The notes below the pieces were generated by a model that was not told the origin of the DNA, did no database searches, and saw nothing but the letters and a program-made list of their open reading frames with translations. A program made the translations under genes and the position numbers. 64,000 nt of DNA from Cristatella mucedo (Eukaryota > Bryozoa > Phylactolaemata > Cristatellidae): the NCBI GenBank assembly GCA_009760855.2, contig WPIO01000007.1:354001-418000 (forward strand), read 5' to 3'. Positions 56,526 to 64,000 of the stretch are shown here, piece after piece; position 1 is the stretch's first letter, and the number at the start of each line of letters is the position of its first letter.

Positions 56526-57120
56526 TTCAACCAGTTTGCAGACAGACATGTGCTGGCAATTGATCGCTGTTTTTGTTACTTACCAGCAATTGCATTACTA
56601 ACGCATGACGAAACTCGACCTACTATTGTTACTTCCACATCAGCCGTACCATGCAATATCTATATCTTCTTGGTACAATAGTAATTGACGTGGAAGACAG
56701 AAAGACAGTTGAATAAACTAAATCATGTATTTACACAAATTGTATTTACGAGCTTTTTTCATGTGCACATTTGTCAGGTTGCTAGCATTGCATGCTCTTT
56801 TTACAGCGCTGCCAATCGGTCGCTAGTCAATCCTGATTTATTTAGCTTTTTAAGCTTAAGCTTAGTATTAGCAGCAAGATTAACAGCTGTAGTAAAGCAT
56901 AGGCCGTCTTGGCGAGATCATACATTTTGCTTAATCAGAAGAGCAAACTCGGTCAGAACATCGGCAAGCGTTGTGTTGTGGCATTCCACCAGTGAGGAAT
57001 GATCCGATGGAGGAATAGCAAAAGTGGCAAGGAAGACATTTTTTGCGAACAGCTTCCACCTAAAGATTCCTAATTGGTTTCGAAATTTGCCAAATGGGAT
57101 GCATAGTGCAGAAAGATGGA

Positions 57121-57190
57121 GATTCACTTGTGGTCAGATGTGTGACTATTGATAATTATCAATAGTCACACATCTGACCATAGGTGAATC
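57121..57190. repeat. 70-bp near-perfect palindrome
   Basis: 57131-57180 is a perfect palindrome with no loop (centre TTGATAATTATCAA), and the flanking GATTCAC/GTGAATC arms extend it to 70 bp with two mismatched pairs. Confidence 0.97.
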
Positions 57191-57760
57191 TATATCTTAA
57201 GTGATACTATTGCAAGAGTATTTGTTGTATAATCTCGGAAAATATCCGATCGATAGAGCGACGTACGTGCTAGTTGGTCAAAGCATATGATCAAGCACGA
57301 GACAAAATGAGGCAGTCAGCCAGAATAAGTCAGCGTCAGTTGGTTTATCGAAATTAGCTTAAAAATCACTCTGGGAAAAGGCAAGATCAATTTCTGTAAG
57401 AGAGAATCAGAATGAGCTAAAAATAAATCCAGAATGAAAGCAAGTCTTTGTACCCACGGGAAAAGAGATGCCGGCCATCATTGGCAGCTGACGGTTGCAC
57501 GGACTAAGTACGGAATTCGAAAGACTTCTTAGACGTCACTGCATAGGTCTTAAATAATTCAGTGAAGAAGTACCACAATTGCCATTTCAGTGTCAGATTT
57601 AATAGGCCTGCGATTACTAACCAAAAAGAGCCTGAGAGGCGTTGGTTTTGTTACGTTCGAGCAGTTAGTGGATTTCAGCCAGGTTTTGGCCACGGCTGAC
57701 AAATCAAGAGCGTCGTCAAGAGCCTTGCCACATATCCAAGGCACTTTTAAAAGTGGTCAT
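57191..57760. other. Unassigned spacer
   Basis: No recognisable gene or repeat; mixed composition, no long open frame with family resemblance. Confidence 0.4.
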
Positions 57761-57762
57761 CT

Positions 57763-57855
57763 GATTCGACAGCTTCATTTATATAGTGGCACAAGGGCCT
57801 TAATGGCTATCGTCACGAATGTAGTTCGCAATAAACTAAGTGGGAGCCAGGACTA
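57763..57855 (-). mobile_element. SINE (type II) tail fragment, reverse
   Basis: Minus strand 'GCCATTAAGGCCCTTGTGCC', ACTATATAAATGAAGCTGTC: the 3' half of the type II SINE. Confidence 0.55.
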
Positions 57856-57889
57856 TCATCCGGTCGGGGATGGAGACCTAATGAAGGAA

Positions 57890-58390
57890 TATATTGGGGC
57901 AGCTGAACTGCTGCACCAGTTTCAGCCTCTTCGCGCCCTCAGGTCCTGTGTGGAAAATAAATTAGCTGTTCCATTTCTCCGCTTTAAGACCGTTGGCGAC
58001 AGAAGCTTTAGCTCTGCATGTCCTTGACTGTGGAGCGCGCTTCCACAATTCTTACGCAACGGCAACTACTCGCCTGCTGCCGACTCTGGCTCATCCTTTT
58101 CAGCGGTGCTGAGCTGCTACTTCTATGCTACTCACTCTGCCGACTATGGCACATCTTTTTCAGCGGTCCTGAACTGCTACTTCTATGCTACTCACTACCT
58201 CAACTGCTCTCCTGACTCTGCTATGCTTCCCACTTTCTCTTTGCTGCGTGAGACGAAGTCTGTTGGGTGCCGAATGCGTACCGAAAGCCGCTTAGGCTGT
58301 GAGTGTGCTATACAAAACTCTCCTGCGTAACACCCACATGGTCTTTATGACTTTGTTGAGTTACTGACGGAGATACATTACATTACCTCA
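57890..58390 (+). mobile_element. LINE family B 3' fragment with internal duplication
   Basis: Plus-strand C-terminal domain (FQPLRALRSCVENKLAVPFL, LLRETKSVGCRMRTESRLG). A segment of about 60 bp around 58080-58190 (TTTTCAGCGGTCCTGAACTG) is present twice. Confidence 0.88.
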
Positions 58391-58570
58391 ACTGCTCTCC
58401 TGACTCATCTATGCTCCCCACTTTCTCTTTGTTGCGTTAGATGAAGTCTGTTGGCTACCGAATGCGTACCAAAAGCCGCTTAGGCTGTGAGTGCGCTATA
58501 CAAAACTCTTCTGCGTAACACCCACATAGTCTTTGTGGCTTTGTGGAATTACAGACGGAGATACAAGATC
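58385..58570 (+). mobile_element. LINE family B 3' fragment, second copy in tandem
   Basis: Repeats the terminal segment of the previous copy from CCTCAACTGCTCTCCTGACT to GGAATTACAGACGGAGATAC, with differences such as TTAGATGAAG for GAGACGAAG. Confidence 0.85.
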
Positions 58571-59345
58571 GACCATATTTTCATGCGGGCGGGGCTAAAC
58601 CCACAATAATTTTGTACCCAGCCTAGGTTCGGTTGGCTGGGACCGGACGGCTATAATGAGGGTAAGGGTCACCGGCTAGGCCGGGGTCGGATCTACGACA
58701 TGACCAGATGTGCAGTGACGTGAGGTCACCGGGGCTCTTGGGTAGGAGAAGTTGGCCGAGTAAGTAACGGTGTTGGAGGCTCCCGGTCTCGCGAGTTATG
58801 CACCTGGATGGTTGCAGGCGTGCTCCGGCGATGTGGCCACGCACTCAAGGCAACGAGTGCTCAAGGCCCGAGCGGAGCTGGATAGCACGCTCGTTGTTGA
58901 GACTTGTATACTCCGCGTTCCCCGTGTAGCGTGTTCGTGACCCCCCCGTGAGTTGGCGTTTTTCGGTGGAAGCTCTCGACTGTGGTGGACGTCGACTCCG
59001 GCTAGCCAAGCAGTTACTCAACCAGCCGAATCTTTTACGGCGTACGCTCGTACTGCTGGATTCGGAGTCGATACAACGGAGGGACTTCGGAAGCCGACTG
59101 ACCAATTTACGCGTTGTTCGCGCTTGCTTCGTCGTCTTGCACCCCTGTCGCTTACCTTGTATAGGACCTTCCCCTGTAGACTAGTTTAGTTCCCTTGTTG
59201 TTGTTGGCGCATGCGTTATTATAAAGATCTTTAACCTGACGGCTGCTCATCTTACCCTAGCTCAGCGGCATGGCGAGCGGCGGCGTGGCCGGAGTATGGC
59301 GGGTTCGGCGGGAATTAGCCTCTGACCCCAGGAACTCTGCTACAA
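58571..59345. other. GC-rich unassigned block, possibly an LTR-like unit
   Basis: Differs in composition from both sides. Overlapping open frames up to 86 codons resemble nothing I recognise. Contains a TATTATAAAGATCTTTAACC stretch near 59217 that could be a polyadenylation-like region. No paired repeat, primer-binding site or polypurine tract was confirmed. Confidence 0.3.
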
Positions 59346-59424
59346 TTTAAACATTGTAGTCCAAAATGACAGTGTTTATTCAGCAAGAACCCGGCGGTTG
59401 CTCATCAAGTTGAATATAAAAACA

Positions 59425-59600
59425 TTTCCAAGAAGGCTGCAGTCAGGCCACTAATCAAGAAAGCGACACTAGACTAAGAGAGCTTTTGCAACCCCCTCAC
59501 AGTCTCTCTTCTACCGTTCCTATCAAAGGTATTGGAATGAGTCGTGGTAGACCAGCTAAACTCATACATTGAAACCTCAAACCTTGCCAATAAGTGCTGC
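59425..59600 (+). mobile_element. LINE family A fragment from the RT start
   Basis: 'GCAGTCAGGCCACTAATCAA' and 'CTTCTACCGTTCCTATCAAA' match 36.77-36.93 kb (the 'VRPLLKK...LPFLSK' region). Confidence 0.72.
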
Positions 59601-62380
59601 AATTGTGCATGTTACTGTGCTCGATCCAGCCAATGAGTAGTGCCAACAGATATACTTAGTTTTTCGCAAGCTGGTGCTAACAGTGTTTTATTATTACAAG
59701 AAATATTGTATGAGCGTCAAGCCTCGTCCTCCTCGTATCTCGGCCTTGACTCACGTGTCACGGCGCTTGCTCTTCTTCAGGTCGTAAGTTTGAGTCTTCC
59801 TCTGTAGTCAATCCAGAGTTGCCTGCCGCAGGAAGGATAGATAGCTATGCAAAGGCTCTTCTACAGCAAAGATGTAAAGATGAGACTATTAGAGCAGCTA
59901 GTCTTTTCAATTCTTTTCAATTGACACAAGCCACCTGGAGGAGCAGGATGTGCGAGAGTAAGATGTCATGGATGTCAGTGATGGATGCTTCCGAGGTCGC
60001 TTCGATGATGCCGAGGCGGCACCGCTGGTGCATTGTGGGAGCCGCCGCCACATTCAAAGGTTCATAGTGGCTAGGTTCATGATTTCAAAGAGTCGGCCCA
60101 GATGACCTCTTGAGCCGGCTTTGATAACCTGGGGGGTGGAGGGGGCGCGTGATTCATGCACGGGTGACCCTTTAGATGTCACTGCTCGCTGGTCTCCCGG
60201 CGCGTGCAATCGGGCGCTTTCAGTTGGTTCAAAACGGTCGCGGTTAAAGGTAATCCACATGCTTTCAGACTGTAATTGCTTACAAGTCTTAGAAATCAAT
60301 GCTTGCCATTCTTGCTGTCAGTAAAGACTTACTCAATGGTCGTGCGTTTTGGAGCAGAGTTCATGTGCACGAACTAAAAGGTTTCTCGTTTCCACTACCA
60401 ATATGTACTGTCGGCACCCGGCTATATCTTGGATGACGCAATCTTTGGAACTGAAGCGCAGTGCGATCTTTTCAGAACTATTGTATTTATGGTGAGCTAC
60501 GTGAGCATTGCCTCGATTCGACGCTGGCTTGAACAGAAAAAAACATGAGTTGGTGGACTAAAGTAATATTTAGGCTGCCGCCATCCACTACACAGCCATC
60601 ACGAGGCTGAGAGTCAACCCAGAAAAATATTCTTTAAAGGCAGTCTTCAATGGTTTTCTATTAACAAGCCCTGCATATTAAGGATTCTAAGAAGCCAGTC
60701 AACCTTCCAAGCAAGCTGGCTGAGAGAAGATATTCGACGAAAGCTGAACTGCGGCAATGCTAAACATGCAACTCAGCAGCGACCTGGTGTTTCATGTACA
60801 TATTACCTGTTGTTTTAGTTTTTTTTTATGTTTATACCCCAGATGGATCTCAATGCTATGATGATTGCGCTACAGAGAGCTACAATTTTAAAGCTGAACC
60901 AATTGTGGCGGTGTATCGAGCAAAGAAGGTCGTGAGCAGTTGCCAAACTTGACAAGCGCATATCGTTTTATTCGCCCGTGGAATTTAGATTATGTATCCG
61001 TAGTCGGAAGGGGTAAGTTTCAGAGCAATAGACAGACATAATGTAGCTCACATTTAATCTTTTCTTGAAAAATCAGCTGCTTTTTCTTATTTGTAATTAT
61101 AACTATTCGGTTGGCACATGATATGTGCGATATTCGTTACGTTTGACAGTAAGGACTTAGTTGCAGACTTCTCGAGTTGCTATTGAGGCTGAGGTACGTG
61201 GTAAGATTAGCATTGCATAGGTAGCGGTTATTGGTGACATTGCCTACTAACTGTTGTGGCCATGGCATGGCGGTCCAATGCTGGATAAGGCATGAGTTAG
61301 CATTGCAATTCTGCCAATTCATGCCAACTGAATAGTGGTAATAAAAAGTACGATTCAACGCGTGTGAGTACATATAGAACAATTAAAACGAACATACCAC
61401 ATGTTGTGACGAACAGATGGATGCTTAGCTTCCTTTTCAAAATGTCGTCTAGTCGGAAGAAGTCGTGGCCAATAGTAACAGAGATTAATAACGAAAGACA
61501 TTCGTATATCGCCATGAAAATACTAAATCACTCTCTAGGCACTTCACATGTGATGTTAAGAAAGCATGTCAAAGTGATGTTAAGAAGACATGACAAATTC
61601 ATAACAATATATGCATAGAATGCCAGTGTCAGCACTCTTTAGCTGCGTTTTTACTATCGATTTGCCTCCCTGCCGACGCCGACTTTCCTCTTAATTAGTG
61701 CGTTTGCCGTACTGACTAAGGAAACATGAATGGCCGGCGTAGTCGAGTCCACAGCGCCCTGCTTTAATGCGATCAGGCTGATTTGAATGAGTGTTTCCTG
61801 GGAAGCCAGCACACGCACACATTGAGTTCGCCGCTGCGGTCATCTTTGTAGATGAGTAAAAGAAGAATAGAAAGTATGTTGCGTAGTGCTAAGTGATATG
61901 CGTACTTACGGATTCGTGAGTGGATTTCATAAGCAGACGCAAGGCAAGAGTTAAGCCGTGGCAACAATGCGTAAGCATCCCGTGTTCAGGGACTTTCGCT
62001 GAGCGCCTAAAAATAGCTCGAGCAAACGAGCGTCAGCCGTTGTTATTTTGGTGGCGAGGTGCATTTGACGAGCACCGGCGTTTGGACTGGTCGGCTGGCA
62101 CGACTAGGAGGCTGATAGTAGACGCAGCCTCTCCCTCTATTGCAGACGGCCGGTTTTGCTCATCCTCCAAGATGTGGCTCAGTAGTAGCCCAAACCGCAG
62201 AGAAATCGGCCTGATACGATCGGCGCTGATTGACGAGGAGGAGAGTCGATAGTGCGATAGCGCAGTTTTAAGCTTTTATAGCGCAGCGTTCGCACGAACT
62301 GAGCGAATGCTGCGACGACCTGCCTGCGGCGGTGTTTTACACTTTTTCTTTTTTTTAAACGTCGCCGCGTCATAGGATGT
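59600..62380. other. Mostly unassigned DNA
   Basis: Short open frames only, none resembling a known family. A faint type II SINE head (59725-59825) and a short LINE-A 3' end (about 61500-61555) can be seen. 61920-62252 is open for 110 codons but has no recognisable domain. Confidence 0.4.
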
Positions 62381-62384
62381 TGTG

Positions 62385-63000
62385 TCGTCAGTCTGGAGTA
62401 GCGAGTTCCAAGCTTTAGGAGTTACGCCCTGGAAGCGCAGTGGCCACAATACTTACGTATGGTTAGAGGCACATAACAGATAAGCAACCTGAGTCAGACA
62501 AGTGTAGTATAGTACGGTGGGAAGTGTGATTGGGAAGTATTTCAGATTTGTAGGCCGGAGCAAGATAATGATGGGATACCGAAAGTGAGTGGGGCAGAAT
62601 CGCGACACGCTGATTGATGGGTGACCGTTGGTGCAGCTTGGTGAGAAATAGTGCCATGCAGCAGTCGCGATGTTCACGACGGAAATGCCTATCCGCCGAG
62701 TCTTGCACCGTCTACAAACACTGATTAGCTAGGGAAGACTTGCGAATAGTGAGCTAAAAAAAGTGTAGATCGCATAACACACAAATGCGCGAGCCAGCTA
62801 CGGCTACGGCACGTTTATACGTAAGCAGACACATTTTTAAAAATGTATGCTGCTGAAAGTAGGCGGACTTGGCTTTGGAGCCGATGTCATCCAGTGAGAG
62901 ATCAAAATCAATCAGGACGCGCATATTGTGGCTAGATGCTATAGGAGAATATAGGCTCGCTCAGGCCATTTGGCAGCAAATCTATCTAATTTCTGTTTAA
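62385..63000 (-). mobile_element. Old LINE family A fragment
   Basis: Minus-strand homology to the C-terminal domain: 'GTAGCGAGTTCCAAGCTTTA', 'GTGGGGCAGAATCGCGACAC', 'GTCGCGATGTTCACGACGG'. Heavily diverged. Confidence 0.6.
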
Positions 63001-63009
63001 CGTTAGGTG

Positions 63010-63110
63010 GTCCCATGGTCTTACTTTAGCCGAGGGGTCAGGTGCTCGCGCTACACATCAGCAGGTCGTGTTGCAAAATAGTCAATGCTACTGTAAGAGA
63101 GTGGACACGC
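63010..63110 (+). mobile_element. SINE (type II) head fragment
   Basis: 'TCTTACTTTAGCCGAGGGGT', CAGGTGCTCGCGCTACA and CAGCAGGTCGTGTTGCAAA resemble the head of the 3.5 kb SINE. Confidence 0.45.
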
Positions 63111-64000
63111 GTGAATAGAAACAACTACTACTGCATACAGCTGCCCCATTCGATGCCCTAAGAACTACTGTATGCAAAAATGGTTGCGGTGCACATGTGA
63201 AGATTCAATCTCATCATAATACGCCGAAATCAGACCTAAAAGAAGGGCGAGTTTTTATGGCTACCAGGGTAGGCAGAGCGTCAGGTAGCGGTCCGAGGAA
63301 GGGTAGTGTACAAACTCTAGGGTGGGCGGAGACGGCCACTACAAGAAGGCCTAGCAGATGGAGCTGCCGCCGAGAAATCTGCCGTGCAATCTTTTCTTCA
63401 GACCAATGCCGAACCAAGTTGCCGTGGTGAGCCATCCCTCTCCGGCGAGAGACGCAGCGCACACAGTAGACATTGGCGCGCGTGAACGTTTCACCATTGC
63501 CGCACACCGACCGAAGCTGGTGGTCGTGACTTTTCGCTCGCCGTCGTGACCGCTCGATGGAACTTCCGACCAACCGCTGTAGCAGGCGCAGCTGAGCAGT
63601 GTTTAAAGCCAGTTGCCCAGTGGAGGCTGGTAAATGGGAAGTGCTATGGCACAGCAGTAAATTCTGGCACCGTATACTTCCTACTGAGATCGTAAGCAGC
63701 CTCAAAAGTAAATGGAAAGAACAAAACTGTCCGTAACTGTCCTGTCTTCTATCTTTAAGCGCCAGTGAAAGCCGCGAGCACGAAAGTGAACCTTTATTCA
63801 CAAACAAACGTATGAAAATAACTGTGCAGCTAACTGTGCAACTAACTGTGCAGCTATGGGCAAAGTGACCTGCATTACAGGCTGAGTAGAGTCGTCTCAG
63901 AAGTTAAGGGCAGTTGGAGCTCACATGCCAATAAAATAGCGCTGGCAATCGAGTTTGAGCAAAAACTGGCGGCGCCTGCGCCGCCGTTGTCGTCCGCTGC
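63111..64000. other. Window end, unassigned
   Basis: A minus-strand frame of 197 codons (63807-63214) is open but is Ser/Leu/Arg-rich with no motif I recognise. No supporting signal, so not called as a gene. Confidence 0.35.

Noticed and set aside
63214-63807. 197-codon minus-strand open frame
   Set aside because: No domain or motif, biased Ser/Leu/Arg composition, no splice or promoter support; cannot be told from chance.

Overview
This is a stretch of metazoan nuclear DNA. Evidence: GT-AG introns, a CpG-rich promoter-like start, C2H2 zinc fingers of the animal type, long CA/GA/CT microsatellites, and dense 5'-truncated L2/CR1-clade LINEs, tRNA-derived SINEs, a hAT transposon and Tc1-like relics. 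I cannot name the species. The repeat mix (LINEs ending in ATT repeats after a 'GCGCTATATAAAT'-like tail) suggests a non-mammalian animal, perhaps a marine invertebrate or basal chordate.

Layout. 1-1250: CpG-rich presumptive promoter/5' end. About 1.1-34.6 kb, plus strand: one split gene for an F-BAR + SH3 adaptor of the nostrin type. I assembled 17 coding exons whose splice phases all agree, giving 2073 nt (690 codons plus stop); exon 1 is tentative, the rest are well supported. Its introns hold LINE and SINE fragments, a foldback element at 12.5-13.0 kb, a Tc1-like relic at 19.4 kb and very long purine/pyrimidine tracts. 34.6-39.1 kb: LINE debris. 39380-40546, minus strand: an intronless gene for a protein with ten canonical C2H2 fingers plus one degenerate finger. 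40.9-50.1 kb: LINE families A and B, SINEs, Tc1 relics and two small tandem arrays (2 x 115 bp, 3 x 76 bp). 50.2-56.0 kb: a dead hAT element on the minus strand (BED finger, DDE-transposase remains, recognisable ends) that was hit by LINE-A copies and by a second small inverted-repeat element, with a perfect 30-bp-arm palindrome at its right end. 56.1-64 kb: more LINE-B/LINE-A fragments, a 70-bp palindrome and mostly unassigned DNA.

How the parts work together: only two host genes are supported, and they run in opposite directions with their 3' ends facing (nostrin-like plus, zinc finger minus, about 4.8 kb apart). Everything else is repeat-driven. I found no CRISPR, rRNA, operon, virus or toxin gene, and no convincing new multi-gene system. 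The most interesting material is the nested transposon architecture, one pair of identical LINE copies, SINEs sharing a tail with the LINEs, and several strong palindromes.
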